From Aquificota bacterium (GTDB lineage Bacteria > Aquificota > Aquificia > Aquificales > Hydrogenothermaceae), in contig JAADDZ010000014.1 in assembly GCA_013153635.1 (NCBI GenBank), positions 124,001 through 188,000 of the forward strand: a stretch of DNA of 64,000 bases. Direction: 5' to 3'. The notes under the pieces are model-generated. The model saw only the letters and a list, made by a program, of their open reading frames with translations, had not been told where the DNA came from and did not search any database. Below are positions 43,988 through 53,606 of this stretch, piece by piece (positions within the stretch are counted from its first letter, which is position 1; every line of letters begins with the position of its first letter). Made by a program: the position numbers and the translations under genes.

Positions 43988-44977
43988 TTAGAACTCTTCT
44001 TTTAGCTCTCTTTTCATCAATATTTTCACTGCTTCTATAGGTTTTAAACCTTGGTATAGTACTTTGTATACAGTGGAAGATATAGGTAACTCCAAGTTAT
44101 ACTTTTGTTGAAGCTGATTTATAGCTTTCACTGTTTCTAAGCCTTCTACTACTTGACCCACCTCTTTTAGAGCCTGTTTTAATGATAGCCCTTTTCCTAT
44201 TAGTAATCCTAACTTTCTGTTTCTTGATAAATCACCTGTAGCAGTTAATACTAAATCTCCCAATCCAGATAGTCCGTATAGGGTCTCTGGTTTTGCACTG
44301 TATAGATGAGCTATCTTTCTCATCTCATTTAGACCTCTTGTTATTATGCTAGCCCGAGCATTGTTCCCAAGACCAATCCCATCACTTATCCCTGTCGCTA
44401 TAGCGATAACATTCTTAACAGCCCCTCCTATCTCTACCCCTTCTCTATCGCTGTTAGTATATACACGAAAGTTTTGCGTAGATAACAGTTTTTGAATTTC
44501 TCTTCCTTTACAAATGTCTCCTCCCAAAACCACTGCTGTCGGTAGACCTTCCAATACTTCTCTCGCAAAAGAGGGTCCTGATAGAGCAAAGATATTTTCA
44601 TCTTTTATTGAGAGTATTTCAGAAAGTATCTGGGTAGTCAGCTTTAAAGTTCCTATTTCTATACCTTTAGATGCGGAGATAACAGGCTTTTCCACTTTTT
44701 GGTCTGTTAGATTTCCTAGCACTTCTCTTATCGCTTGTGTTGGGATAACTACAATAATCATATCTCCGTGAAGGAAGGCTTCATCTATATCTGTGGTAGC
44801 TTTTATATTCTCTGGAAGCAAGATATGAGGAAAATATTTAGGATTTGTATGGTTTTTGTTTATAGCATTTGCAATACTTTGATTTTTTGTCCAAAGCAAA
44901 ATAGAATCAAAATTTACCGAAAATAGTTTTGCAAGAGCGGTTCCCCAACTTCCAGAGCCTATAATACTTAAATTCAA
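43988..44977 (-). CDS. gpsA: Glycerol-3-phosphate dehydrogenase [NAD(P)+]
   Basis: Makes glycerol 3-phosphate for phospholipids from dihydroxyacetone phosphate. SIIGSGSWGTALAKLF is the dinucleotide site. VIVVIPTQAIREVL, SASKGIE, FALSGPSFAREVLEGLPTAVV and the catalytic Lys in GGAVKNVIAIATGISDGIGLGNN follow. The 329 residues are normal. The ribosome site is AAGGAG. Confidence 0.96.
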   Translation of the reverse strand: MNLSIIGSGSWGTALAKLFSVNFDSILLWTKNQSIANAINKNHTNPKYFPHILLPENIKATTDIDEAFLHGDMIIVVIPTQAIREVLGNLTDQKVEKPVISASKGIEIGTLKLTTQILSEILSIKDENIFALSGPSFAREVLEGLPTAVVLGGDICKGREIQKLLSTQNFRVYTNSDREGVEIGGAVKNVIAIATGISDGIGLGNNARASIITRGLNEMRKIAHLYSAKPETLYGLSGLGDLVLTATGDLSRNRKLGLLIGKGLSLKQALKEVGQVVEGLETVKAINQLQQKYNLELPISSTVYKVLYQGLKPIEAVKILMKRELKEEF

Positions 44978-44988
44978 AGTAATTCTCC

Positions 44989-45017
44989 TTGCACAGAGCT
45001 TGTTACTGACCTATAAT
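44989..45017 (+). promoter_or_regulatory. tonB promoter, -10 box seven bases from the start codon
   Basis: TTGCAC (44989-44994), a 17-base spacer and a perfect TATAAT (45012-45017) make the best promoter of the window. The tonB ATG is at 45025. Transcription would begin at or within a base or two of the A of ATG, giving a leaderless message. No ribosome site is present upstream of the ATG. Confidence 0.65.
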
Positions 45018-45024
45018 ACTCTTC

Positions 45025-45798
45025 ATGAACATAATCATTTCTGAAAATTACTACATAAATAAGCGTGTATTAATTATAGCACTTGTATTAGGTCTCTTTT
45101 TAAATTTGGGACTTCTTGGACTGTTTGAATATTACATATCAAAAGTGCCTCCTTTAGAACCCCCTAAAGAGCCTGTTATTAAGTATGTCGAAATAAAAAA
45201 ACCTAAACCTAAGAAAAAGAGAATAATTAAAAAAGTAAAGAGAAAAAAAGTTGTAAAAAAGAAGACGTTTAAAACAAAGAAAAAAGTATATGCAAAAAAA
45301 GCAACTTCCCCAAAAACTTCCAAAAAAGAGGTTCTACCTGCGGCTACAGTACCTCTACCAAAAGTAGAGAATCTCGAGGAAAAAGAGATAGCTCTGCCAG
45401 AAAAAGAGGTAGATGTAGGTCTAAATGTAGATATTCCTTTGAAGTCTAAAGATTTAGGAGAGCTAAAAACAGTATCTTTTGGAGTTTTCTCTCCAAAGTT
45501 TGGACAAAAACTATCCAAATTTGATAGTACAGCTTTTGGTACTGCTACAGAGAGATATTTGGTGTACAAACCTGACCCTCCTAGAATAAAAACCAAAAGA
45601 CCTCCTCCTAGTGTAAAGGTAAAAATATGGGTCAATCCTGACGGTACAGTAGGTCGTGTAGAACCTATAACCACAACCAATGATAAAAAGATAGACAGTA
45701 TCATATGGAACTATGTAAAAAAGTGGAAATTCAATGAGATTCATAGCAATGAAAAACAATGGGCAGTGGTTACTATAAGATTTAGACCAGAAAGCTAA
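45025..45798 (+). CDS. tonB: TonB-family energy transducer
   Basis: Couples the proton gradient to outer-membrane receptors. One N-terminal membrane helix (VLIIALVLGLFLNLGLLGLF) is followed by a Pro/Lys-rich periplasmic spacer starting VPPLEPPKEPV and continuing with many Lys, then a C-terminal TonB domain (VKVKIWVNPDGTVGRVEPI, KKWKFNEI...VVTIRFRP). The 257 residues are typical. ExbB and ExbD are not in the window. The gene appears to lack a ribosome site (see promoter). Confidence 0.88.
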   Translation: MNIIISENYYINKRVLIIALVLGLFLNLGLLGLFEYYISKVPPLEPPKEPVIKYVEIKKPKPKKKRIIKKVKRKKVVKKKTFKTKKKVYAKKATSPKTSKKEVLPAATVPLPKVENLEEKEIALPEKEVDVGLNVDIPLKSKDLGELKTVSFGVFSPKFGQKLSKFDSTAFGTATERYLVYKPDPPRIKTKRPPPSVKVKIWVNPDGTVGRVEPITTTNDKKIDSIIWNYVKKWKFNEIHSNEKQWAVVTIRFRPES

Positions 45799-45815
45799 TA
45801 AAACCTTCATGTAAA

Positions 45816-46832
45816 ATGAATTCAAATCTAAAAAACCTTCCTGACTTAGAAGAAGAGCTTACTTTTAAGGTTGATAAACATTTTAACAGTAAAAGATTGG
45901 ACCAGTTCTTGTCAGAAGTATATCCAGAATATTCTAGAAACTACTACCAGAACCTTATAAAAGAAGGACTAGTTTTTAGTGAAAAAAAGCCGATAAAAAA
46001 ACCTTCAAAAAAGATAAAAGAAGGAGAAGAATACACAGTTCTTATACCAAAACCTCAAAATCTAGAGATAAAACCTGAAAAGATACCTTTAGATATTCTG
46101 TACGAAGACGAAGACATAGCTGTAGTTTTTAAACCAGCAGGAATGGTTGTTCACCCCTCTGTAGGACACACATCGAAGACTCTCGTAAACGCTTTATTAC
46201 ACCATTTTAAAAATGTATCTCAATACGGAGGAAAAAATAGAGCAGGTATCGTTCATAGATTAGATAAAGATACAGCTGGCTTGCTTATCACAGCTAAAAC
46301 AGAATTCGCACATAAAGAGCTTCAAAAACAGTTTCAAAACAAAGAGGTAGACAAACGGTACAAAACCATAGTTACTGGAAAACCAAAACAGCATGAAATT
46401 ATAGACCTTCCTATAGGAAGAAGTATTTTCAATAGAAAAAAGATGGGAACTACTTCTACTAATCTAAGAGATGCCATAACTGAATACTGGCTAGAAAATT
46501 ATGACAGCAAAAGTAATATATCTTTGGTGGATATTAAGTTGTATACAGGTAGAACCCATCAGATAAGGGTTCATATGTCAAGTATCGGACACCCTATATT
46601 AAATGACAGAACTTATGGATTTAAGCTCTCTAGTGTAAAAGACCCTAAAATAAGAGAATTTTTAAAAACTGTTCCGTACCATTATCTAATCGCTTACAAA
46701 ATTGGTTTCTCTCACCCAAGGACTAAACAGTACATAGAAGTTGAACTAGACAAGTTTCCAGAATATTTTAATGTTGTACAGAATATTTTAAAAGGGAGGG
46801 ACAACGCCCTCAAACAATCACGGGAGGATTAA
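45816..46832 (+). CDS. rluD: RluD-family 23S rRNA pseudouridine synthase
   Basis: Isomerises uridines in 23S rRNA (helix 69 for RluD). An S4 RNA-binding domain (KRLDQFLSEVYPEYSRNYYQ) precedes the catalytic core with GIVHRLDKDTAGLLI, where the Asp is the nucleophile, and GRTHQIRVHMSSIGHPI near the end. The 338 residues fit RluA/RluD-type enzymes. The ATG follows the tonB stop by 17 bases with no clear ribosome site, so coupling to tonB is likely. RluC-type specificity is an alternative. Confidence 0.9.
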   Translation: MNSNLKNLPDLEEELTFKVDKHFNSKRLDQFLSEVYPEYSRNYYQNLIKEGLVFSEKKPIKKPSKKIKEGEEYTVLIPKPQNLEIKPEKIPLDILYEDEDIAVVFKPAGMVVHPSVGHTSKTLVNALLHHFKNVSQYGGKNRAGIVHRLDKDTAGLLITAKTEFAHKELQKQFQNKEVDKRYKTIVTGKPKQHEIIDLPIGRSIFNRKKMGTTSTNLRDAITEYWLENYDSKSNISLVDIKLYTGRTHQIRVHMSSIGHPILNDRTYGFKLSSVKDPKIREFLKTVPYHYLIAYKIGFSHPRTKQYIEVELDKFPEYFNVVQNILKGRDNALKQSRED

Positions 46833-46834
46833 AG

Positions 46835-46891
46835 ATGAAGTATCTAACACTCAATAATCCTTTCGACTTATATAAAAAAAACTTTAGTTAA
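46835..46891 (+). CDS. Candidate 18-codon small ORF after rluD
   Basis: Immediately after the rluD stop, CGGGAGGATTAAAG precedes an ATG, giving the strongest ribosome site of this segment for a frame of only 18 codons (MKYLTLNNPFDLYKKNFS). It ends nine bases before the convergent ftsH stop. It could be a true microprotein, a relic of a longer gene lost when ftsH came next to it, or chance. Only the ribosome site supports it. Confidence 0.3.
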   Translation: MKYLTLNNPFDLYKKNFS

Positions 46892-46899
46892 AAATTTTT

Positions 46900-48792
46900 T
46901 TATGCTGGGGCAGGTAATCCCCCGGGAGGAGCATCAGGAGCAGAAGAATCTGTAATAACGGTCACTTCTGTTTTTCTACATTTATTTACTACAGGCACAT
47001 CGTACTCCTTTAATATAGAGAACATCTCTTCACAAGTTATAGTCTCTTTATCAAGGAGTAATTCTACTATAGCCATAACAGCATCTTTATATGTTTCTAT
47101 GATATTTCTTGCTTTGTGGTAAGCCTCTCTAAGAAGTCTGTTAACCTCATCATCTATTTTTTTCGCAGTTGCTTCACTTATCTCTGGTGCCATACTAGGC
47201 ATAAAAGGATTGTTTCTAGAGGTAGATACATGGATAGGTCCTATCTCATCAGACATTCCCCACGCGGCAACTATCCTATAGGCAAGCTCTGTAGCTCTCA
47301 TTAGGTCATTTTCCGCTCCTGTAGTTATACCATCTTTCCCATAGAAAACCTCTTCAGCGGCTCTTCCTCCAAATAGAGTAAGTATCCGTGCCATCAAATC
47401 CTTTTTTGAATAGATATGTCTATCTTCTTCTGGTAGGTTTACTGTAACTCCTAATGCCATACCTCTAGGTATGATAGATACTTTGTGTAATGGGTCTGCC
47501 TCTTCTAACATAACACTTACTAAGGCGTGTCCTACCTCATGGTAAGCTATTTTTTCTTTCTCTTTCGGTGTTATCGCCATACCTTTCCTTTCAAGACCCA
47601 TCATAATTCTATCCATCGCATCTTCAAACTCTTTCATAGTCACTTTGTCTTTTCTTCTTCTTGCGGCTAACAATGCCGCCTCGTTCACCAAGTTTGCCAA
47701 GTCTGCTCCTGAAAAGCCGGGAGTTCCTCTTGCTATTATCATCAAATCAACATCATCACCAAGAGGTATCTTTTTCTGTTTAACATGGACTTTTAGTATC
47801 TCAAATCTTCCTTTTACATCAGGTTTTGGTATGGCTATCTGTCTATCGAATCTACCGGGTCTAAGTAATGCTGGGTCTAAAATATCTGGTCTATTTGTAG
47901 CCGCAATTACTATTATTCCTTCATTAGAGTCAAAACCATCAAGCTCAACTAGCAACTGGTTTAAGGTCTGTTCTCTTTCATCGTGTCCACCGCCAAAGCC
48001 AACCCCACTTCTCGCTCTACCTACCGCATCTATCTCATCTATAAAAATCAAGCAAGGAGCATGTTTTTTTGCAGTTTCAAAAAGGTCTCTCACTCTAGCC
48101 GCACCTACTCCAACGAACATCTCAACAAAATCTGAACCAGAGATAGATATAAACGGAACATTTGCTTCCCCAGCTATAGCCTTGGCTAGTAGCGTTTTAC
48201 CTACTCCCGGGTCTCCATAAAATAGAACCCCTTTGGGCGCTCTTCCTCCTAGCTTTTGAAATCTTTGAGGGTCTTTGAGATAGTCGATTATCTCTTTAAC
48301 TTCTTCTTTTACCTCGTCCATTCCAGCAACGTCTTCTAGTTTTACATTTGGTTTTTCTTCTAAGTAGACCTTTGCTTTACTTTTTGCAAAAGAAAAAGCT
48401 CTATTAGCTCCTCCTGACATCTGCCTCATCATAAATATCCATAGTCCAATAAACAGTAAAATCGGTAGCCATGATATTAGCAAAGTGGCAAGCCAGCCAT
48501 TATTTTCTACTGGTATAGCTTTTACTTTTACTCCATTTTCAGTCAATATATCCACTATTTTGCTGTATCCTTGAGGAATTACTGTTTCTACTCTTTTACC
48601 ATCAGTAGTTATAGCTGTAACTTCTTCTCCTTTTATTGTAGCTTCTTTTATTTTTCCTTCTTCTACTAAAGATATAAACTCTGTAAATGAAATCTTATTG
48701 TCTACATGAGGTCTAGAACCAAACATATTAAAGGCAAATATCATAAATGCACCAATTAAAAACCATATTAGTATACTTTTAGAGAACTGCAT
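46900..48792 (-). CDS. ftsH: ATP-dependent zinc metalloprotease FtsH
   Basis: Membrane-anchored hexameric AAA+ protease for membrane and short-lived proteins. Two membrane helices (residues about 6-24 and 105-125) flank the periplasmic domain. The AAA module shows Walker [14 protein letters not shown] (less usual than GPPGTGKT), Walker [11 protein letters not shown], and the second region of homology [15 protein letters not shown]. The protease zinc site is HEVGHAL. The 630 residues are typical. It overlaps tilS by 14 bases, the common tilS-ftsH order. Confidence 0.97.
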   Translation of the reverse strand: MQFSKSILIWFLIGAFMIFAFNMFGSRPHVDNKISFTEFISLVEEGKIKEATIKGEEVTAITTDGKRVETVIPQGYSKIVDILTENGVKVKAIPVENNGWLATLLISWLPILLFIGLWIFMMRQMSGGANRAFSFAKSKAKVYLEEKPNVKLEDVAGMDEVKEEVKEIIDYLKDPQRFQKLGGRAPKGVLFYGDPGVGKTLLAKAIAGEANVPFISISGSDFVEMFVGVGAARVRDLFETAKKHAPCLIFIDEIDAVGRARSGVGFGGGHDEREQTLNQLLVELDGFDSNEGIIVIAATNRPDILDPALLRPGRFDRQIAIPKPDVKGRFEILKVHVKQKKIPLGDDVDLMIIARGTPGFSGADLANLVNEAALLAARRRKDKVTMKEFEDAMDRIMMGLERKGMAITPKEKEKIAYHEVGHALVSVMLEEADPLHKVSIIPRGMALGVTVNLPEEDRHIYSKKDLMARILTLFGGRAAEEVFYGKDGITTGAENDLMRATELAYRIVAAWGMSDEIGPIHVSTSRNNPFMPSMAPEISEATAKKIDDEVNRLLREAYHKARNIIETYKDAVMAIVELLLDKETITCEEMFSILKEYDVPVVNKCRKTEVTVITDSSAPDAPPGGLPAPA

Positions 48793-50155
48793 TCTTAACC
48801 TCCTTTACTTCGAAGCAAACTAATTTAGCACTTTTTTCATTGACAGGAAAATATCCTGAACGCTTATAACCAATAATCCACAATATTTTATCTCTAAAAA
48901 CAAGAACTGGTATGCTTTCTCTCATATTTTTAGGTATCTTCAGTTCTATCATAACATCTTTTAGTTTCTTCTCTGTACTTTTACCAAACGGTAAAAATCT
49001 ATCTCCTTCTCTTCTATTTCTTACTATGAACTCTTCATCATTAGAAAAATCTGGTATATCAAAGCATACCATCTTTTTTTCATCTTTTAGATTTTTAATA
49101 TTTCCTTTATCTACAATATAGGAATTTAACACTATACCTGCTTCCTTTATATATACAGACTGACCAACTTTAAATTTATACTCAAAATCCCTTTTTTCAC
49201 TATCAGTTATAGATTTGATGAACAGTTTGTCGTACTCTTTTACAAGAGATACAGAATCGCTTATATAGATGGTTTTTGTACCTCCTTTTTTTATCATGTT
49301 CAAAATATCCAAAACAGTAGCATAAGATAGGTAAATCCCCGTTTTTTCATAGACCCATTTTTGGAGCAGTCTATAAAGGATAGGAGTTGGAATTTCCTTT
49401 GTATCTATGTAATCTTCATGTACATACATCTCAAAAAGTCTTTCTGCCTCTTTTTGTAGATATTCTTCGTCAAGAGATAAAAAATACGAAAGAACCATCA
49501 AAGAATTTTCTAAAGAAGGATTTATAAGTTTCATTTTTGGTATTACCAGTTTTCTTACTTTATTTCTTAGATAATCTAAAGATTCATTAGAAGAATCTGT
49601 TTTATACAGGATATTTTTCTCTTTTGCATATCTTTTTATCTCTTCTTTTAGGGCATAATACAAAGGTCTTACTATACGATTCTCTTTTGGTTTAAAACCT
49701 TTTACCCCTTTTTTGTTACCTTGTATAAACCATAAAGTCATAGTTTCTGCTAAATCAGATAGATGATGACCTGTTGCTATTTTTTCTGCGTTGTATTTTT
49801 TTCTTATCTCTTCCAAAAAAGAGTATCTTACCTGCCTAGCTAAAAACTCTATAGATTTTTTTTCTCTTTGAGCCAAAGAATTAATATCTACTCTTAATAT
49901 TTCTATTTTTAAGTTATGTTTTTGAGCAAATTCCCGACAAAAACGCTCTTCTTCGTCAGATTCTTTTCCTCTAAGCATATGGTTTATATGGGCAAGAATA
50001 ATATCTGACAGACCTAGATACTCTTTAAATTTTAAAAGTAGATATGTTAAAACGGTAGAATCTACTCCACCAGAGAAAGCTACCACAACTTTATCATTTT
50101 TACTAAAAAGGGAAAAATCTGATTGAGCTTTTAAAAATTTTTTTTCTAAATCCAT
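48779..50155 (-). CDS. tilS: tRNA(Ile)-lysidine synthetase
   Basis: Converts the wobble C of tRNA-Ile2 (CAU) to lysidine, so that it reads AUA and is charged with isoleucine. The PP-loop ATPase motif [21 protein letters not shown] is near the N terminus, and [17 protein letters not shown] follows. The C-terminal domain includes [19 protein letters not shown] 50155 lies six bases after a tRNA with anticodon CAU; a longer frame starting inside the tRNA is excluded. No ribosome site exists before this ATG. AUA is a frequent codon in this genome, so the enzyme is essential here. Confidence 0.93.
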   Translation of the reverse strand: MDLEKKFLKAQSDFSLFSKNDKVVVAFSGGVDSTVLTYLLLKFKEYLGLSDIILAHINHMLRGKESDEEERFCREFAQKHNLKIEILRVDINSLAQREKKSIEFLARQVRYSFLEEIRKKYNAEKIATGHHLSDLAETMTLWFIQGNKKGVKGFKPKENRIVRPLYYALKEEIKRYAKEKNILYKTDSSNESLDYLRNKVRKLVIPKMKLINPSLENSLMVLSYFLSLDEEYLQKEAERLFEMYVHEDYIDTKEIPTPILYRLLQKWVYEKTGIYLSYATVLDILNMIKKGGTKTIYISDSVSLVKEYDKLFIKSITDSEKRDFEYKFKVGQSVYIKEAGIVLNSYIVDKGNIKNLKDEKKMVCFDIPDFSNDEEFIVRNRREGDRFLPFGKSTEKKLKDVMIELKIPKNMRESIPVLVFRDKILWIIGYKRSGYFPVNEKSAKLVCFEVKEVKNAVL

Positions 50156-50161
50156 TTTAAA

Positions 50162-50238
50162 TGGTGGCGGTAGGAGGATTCGAACCTCCGACACCGCGGA
50201 TATGAGCCGCGTGCTCTAACCGACTGAGCTATACCGCC
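50162..50238 (-). tRNA. tRNA with anticodon CAU (elongator Met or Ile2), CCA encoded
   Basis: A 77-base cloverleaf on the minus strand. The acceptor GGCGGTA pairs with TACCGCC, with discriminator A and an encoded CCA. The D arm is GCTC/GAGC, the anticodon stem CGCGG/CCGCG with loop CTCATAT, and the T arm GGAGG/CCTCC with TTCGAAT. It starts with a G-C pair and lacks the three G-C pairs of initiator tRNA, so it is not fMet. It may be elongator tRNA-Met or the lysidine-modified tRNA-Ile2. The acceptor looks like some elongator Met tRNAs, but its place directly before tilS suits Ile2. Confidence 0.95.
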
Positions 50239-50248
50239 ACTTTCAGTT

Positions 50249-50518
50249 TTATGAAGATTTTTTTGAGTTTACTAGTTTTGAAACTCTAGATATTCTTCTA
50301 GATGCTTCATTTTTTGGTATAGCACCTTTTGCCGCCGCTCTATATGCTAGCTTTTGGGCAAGGGGTAATAGATTTTCGGCTGTCTCAATGTCACCTTTTT
50401 TAAGTGCTTCACGAATCCTTTTTAGTGTAGTTTTCATTCTAGAGATATGATACCTATTTAACAATCTTCTCTTTTGAGACTGTCTTATTCTTTTCCTTGC
50501 GGATTTTGTATGAGCCAT
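50249..50518 (-). CDS. rpsT: 30S ribosomal protein S20
   Basis: Small-subunit protein binding 16S rRNA, 89 residues and very basic. AHTKSARKRIRQSQKRRLLN and LAYRAAAKGAIPKNEASRRISR are family landmarks. The ribosome site AAGGAGGAG is upstream. It is the first gene of an rpsT-tRNA(CAU)-tilS-ftsH run on the minus strand, the tRNA following ten bases after the stop. Confidence 0.96.
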   Translation of the reverse strand: MAHTKSARKRIRQSQKRRLLNRYHISRMKTTLKRIREALKKGDIETAENLLPLAQKLAYRAAAKGAIPKNEASRRISRVSKLVNSKKSS

Positions 50519-50543
50519 AACTCCTCCTTGTGTGGTTTAAAAA

Positions 50544-50570
50544 TTTATAACCTATGGGTAATCTTGTCAA
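50544..50570 (-). promoter_or_regulatory. rpsT-tRNA-tilS-ftsH promoter
   Basis: On the minus strand a consensus -35 TTGACA (50570-50565) is followed after 15 bases by TATAAA (50549-50544), about 25 bases before the rpsT ATG. The spacing is short, but the -35 is perfect. No other promoter for tRNA or tilS is visible. Confidence 0.5.
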
Positions 50571-50597
50571 GAGACAGATATTATAATCCAAAATATC

Positions 50598-50626
50598 TTA
50601 ACTTGTAAATATCATAAAAATATATT
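50598..50626 (+). promoter_or_regulatory. metK promoter
   Basis: TTAACT (50598-50603), a 17-base spacer and TATATT (50621-50626) lie about 40 bases before the gene start. It shares a 149-base spacer with the rpsT promoter. No SAM riboswitch fold is seen. Confidence 0.4.
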
Positions 50627-50667
50627 ATTGTATTTGTTTGTTTTAATTATCTTCGGAGGTCTTAAAC

Positions 50668-51870
50668 TTGGCAAACATTAATGTAGGAAGCCTTGATTTT
50701 CCAAAAGTAGCTAGCCAACCAGTAGAAATCGTTGAAAGAAAAGGAGTAGGACACCCAGATACTATCTGTGATGCTTTAGCAGAAGAACTATCTATAGCTT
50801 TATCAAAAATGTATATAGATGAATGTGGTGCTATTATGCATCACAATGTAGACAAAGCTCTACTTATAGGTGGCGTAGCAGAACCTAGATTTAACGGTGG
50901 AATCATGATAGCCCCTATAAAAGTCTATCTTACTGGAAGAGCTTTAGACGAGATAAATGGAAAAAGACTGCCAGTTAGAGAGCTAGCGGTAGAAACTGCC
51001 CATAACTGGCTAAAAGACAATATCCCAAACTTAGATATAACAAATCACATAATAATAGAACCAGAGTTAAGACCCGGAAGTAAAGACTTGGTAGAACTCT
51101 TTGAAAGATTTCAAAAAGAAGGAGAAGTACCTCTAGCAAACGACACTTCATTTGGAGTAGGATATGCTCCTTTTGATGACACTGAAACGATAGTCTACGA
51201 ATTAGAAAGAGCCTTGAATCATAAAGATTTTAAAAAAGAACACCCGTATGTAGGAGAAGATATAAAAGTTATGGGCGTAAGAACTGAAGATTACATAAAG
51301 ATAACAATAGCAATGGCTTTTGTAGACAAATATATTAGCTCTTTGAAAGACTACATAGAAAAAAAAGATATTGTGTCTAATTATGCATACTCTATAGCAA
51401 GAAAGCTAACAACCCATGAAGTAGATGTTTTTATAAATACTGCAGATGACCCAGAAAACAACTCTGTATACATAACAGTTACAGGTACATCTGCCGAAGC
51501 TGGTGATGACGGAGAAGTAGGTAGAGGAAATAGAGTGAATGGACTTATAACACCGTACAGACCAATGAGTCTAGAAGCGGCGGCAGGAAAAAATCCAGTA
51601 AGTCACATAGGAAAAATATACAATACTGCCGCAATGGACATGGCAGAGAGAATCGTTGCAGAGTTTGAAGAAATAGATGAAGCTTATGTCTACCTTGTAA
51701 GTCAAATAGGAAAACCTATCACAGAGCCTCAAGTATGTGATATAAAGCTAAGAACAAACAAGGATATTAAAACTTTAGAAGAAAAGGTAAAAAAGATAGC
51801 TCAAGAAGAGATTGAAAAATTACCTTCTACATGGAAAAAGTTTTTAAAAAGACATTTTAGAATTTATTAA
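50668..51870 (+). CDS. mat: Archaeal-type methionine adenosyltransferase (SAM synthetase)
   Basis: Makes S-adenosylmethionine from methionine and ATP. The sequence follows the archaeal MAT family, not the bacterial Met[21 protein letters not shown] near the N terminus, [53 protein letters not shown] and [20 protein letters not shown]. Its 400 residues match the archaeal form. The start is TTG 50668 with CGGAGGT upstream. hemW starts eight bases after the stop. It is an unusual enzyme for a bacterium and probably an old transfer from archaea. Confidence 0.95.
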   Translation: MANINVGSLDFPKVASQPVEIVERKGVGHPDTICDALAEELSIALSKMYIDECGAIMHHNVDKALLIGGVAEPRFNGGIMIAPIKVYLTGRALDEINGKRLPVRELAVETAHNWLKDNIPNLDITNHIIIEPELRPGSKDLVELFERFQKEGEVPLANDTSFGVGYAPFDDTETIVYELERALNHKDFKKEHPYVGEDIKVMGVRTEDYIKITIAMAFVDKYISSLKDYIEKKDIVSNYAYSIARKLTTHEVDVFINTADDPENNSVYITVTGTSAEAGDDGEVGRGNRVNGLITPYRPMSLEAAAGKNPVSHIGKIYNTAAMDMAERIVAEFEEIDEAYVYLVSQIGKPITEPQVCDIKLRTNKDIKTLEEKVKKIAQEEIEKLPSTWKKFLKRHFRIY

Positions 51871-51878
51871 GTTCCCTT

Positions 51879-52985
51879 ATGATAGAAGGGTTATATATCC
51901 ATATCCCCTTTTGTAATACGAAATGTCCTTACTGTGATTTTGTTTCTTTTGTAAATGAAGATAAATCTATCATAAAAAAGTACATAGATACGCTAAAAAA
52001 AGAGTTAAATTTATATCTTGAAAAAGAGTTAAATTTTAGACTAAAGACTATATATTTTGGAGGAGGTACTCCCTCCTTAATAGAGCCAGAATACATAAAA
52101 GACCTTATAGAATTCATAAAAAATAACATAAAGCACGAATCTTCTATAGAAATAACCGTAGAATGTAATCCAGAAACTTATAGATACCAACAGTTTAAAA
52201 TCTTAAAAGATGCAAAAGTCAACAGAATAAGCATAGGAAACCAGTCATTTTTAAAGAAGAATCTACAAGTTCTTGGAAGAAAACATAAACCAGAAGATAC
52301 TATTGAGATGATATACTCTGCAGTAGATTCTGGAATAGATAACATAAATTTAGACCTTATATACGCAATACCAAACCAAACTACAGATGAATTAGAATTT
52401 GACCTAAAAAGGTATACAACCCTTCCAATCACCCACATATCTGCGTATATGCTTACAGCTTACGAAAATACTGTATTTGGTGAGTTGGTTCAAAACAACC
52501 GTTTAACACTGCCAGATGAAGAGCTATCTAGTAAAATGTTTTTTCTAATAGACAGATTTTTGGAACACAACGGTTTTGAACGGTACGAGCTGTCTAACTG
52601 GTCGAAAAAAGGATACCAATGTAAACACAACCAAGGATACTGGAATCACAAAGAGTTTTTAGGCATAGGAGTATCTGCATGGTCTTTTATAAAAAATAAA
52701 CGATTCGGTAACGAAAAAAATTTTCAAAAATATATAGACTCTCTAAAAGAAAACAAACTTCCCATCAGCTTTGAAGAAACCTTAAACGATACAGAATTTG
52801 AAAAAGAAAAAATCTTTTTAGGTCTTAGGACAAGTAGGGGTATTCCCAAAAATATCATAAAACATGAGGAAAAAATAGTAGAGCTACAAAAAAATGGATA
52901 CATAAAAGTCCTAGATGATAAAATTTCCTTAACCCCTAGAGGACTTATGGTTATAAACCAGATAGTAAAATTTTTAATAGATTAG
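51879..52985 (+). CDS. hemW: HemW-like radical SAM protein
   Basis: Radical SAM protein of the HemN/HemW group. The cluster motif is IPFCNTKCPYCDF (CX3CX2C). FGGGTPSLIEP, VECNPETYRY, RISIGNQSFLKKNLQVLGRKH and NLDLIYAIPNQTTDEL follow. The 368 residues suit HemW, a heme chaperone, rather than the longer coproporphyrinogen oxidase HemN. It probably forms a transcript with mat. Confidence 0.9.
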   Translation: MIEGLYIHIPFCNTKCPYCDFVSFVNEDKSIIKKYIDTLKKELNLYLEKELNFRLKTIYFGGGTPSLIEPEYIKDLIEFIKNNIKHESSIEITVECNPETYRYQQFKILKDAKVNRISIGNQSFLKKNLQVLGRKHKPEDTIEMIYSAVDSGIDNINLDLIYAIPNQTTDELEFDLKRYTTLPITHISAYMLTAYENTVFGELVQNNRLTLPDEELSSKMFFLIDRFLEHNGFERYELSNWSKKGYQCKHNQGYWNHKEFLGIGVSAWSFIKNKRFGNEKNFQKYIDSLKENKLPISFEETLNDTEFEKEKIFLGLRTSRGIPKNIIKHEEKIVELQKNGYIKVLDDKISLTPRGLMVINQIVKFLID

Positions 52986-53003
52986 TTATATGAGGAAACA
53001 GAT

Positions 53004-53606
53004 ATGAAAATACTAATGATTGACAACTATGATTCATTTACCTACAACATCGTTCAGTATCTATTTGAACTAGGAGCAGATGTAATAGTTAAAAGAAACG
53101 ATGAAATCAAAATCCAAGAGATAAAGGATTTACCAAATCTTAATGCAATCGTTATATCACCGGGACCCTGTACCCCAAATGAAGCTGGAATATCAGTAGA
53201 AGTTATAAAAACATACAAAGGTAAATATCCTATCCTTGGAGTGTGTTTAGGACATCAATCAATAGGAACAGCCTTTGGCGCCAAAATAATAAAAGCAAAA
53301 TGCCTAATGCATGGAAAAACCTCAAAAATCTATCACAACAGAGAAAATCTATTCAAAGGTATCCCCTCTCCCTTTGAAGCGGTGAGATACCACTCCTTAG
53401 TCATAGACGAGAAAACCTTACCTCAAAATATAAAAATAACCGCAAGAAGCGAAGATAACGAAATAATGGCAATAGAACACAAAGAATATCCAATATGGGG
53501 AGTTCAATTTCACCCAGAATCAGTACTCACAAGATATGGAAAAAAGCTCCTAAAAAACTATCTAGAACTCGTAAAAAAAACTAAACACAATTTTCAAAAA
53601 TCATAA
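53004..53606 (+). CDS. pabA: Glutamine amidotransferase subunit of anthranilate/aminodeoxychorismate synthase
   Basis: Provides ammonia from glutamine for anthranilate (TrpG) or aminodeoxychorismate (PabA) synthesis. The class I triad is visible: Cys in GVCLGHQSIG, His and Glu in QFHPESVLT. MIDNYDSFTYNIVQYL and ISPGPCTPNEAGIS are typical of this subgroup. The 200 residues are normal. No trpE or pabB neighbour exists, so one protein may serve both pathways. The 3' end overlaps the convergent metallo-hydrolase by 26 bases. Confidence 0.92.
   Translation: MKILMIDNYDSFTYNIVQYLFELGADVIVKRNDEIKIQEIKDLPNLNAIVISPGPCTPNEAGISVEVIKTYKGKYPILGVCLGHQSIGTAFGAKIIKAKCLMHGKTSKIYHNRENLFKGIPSPFEAVRYHSLVIDEKTLPQNIKITARSEDNEIMAIEHKEYPIWGVQFHPESVLTRYGKKLLKNYLELVKKTKHNFQKS

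Noticed and set aside
50156-50194. Upstream extension of tilS into the tRNA
   Set aside because: The extra codons are the tRNA sequence itself, and similarity to TilS begins only after ATG 50155.
50519-50667. SAM riboswitch before the SAM synthetase gene
   Set aside because: The spacer is short and AT-rich, with no conserved SAM-riboswitch core or hairpin; promoters for both directions fill it.
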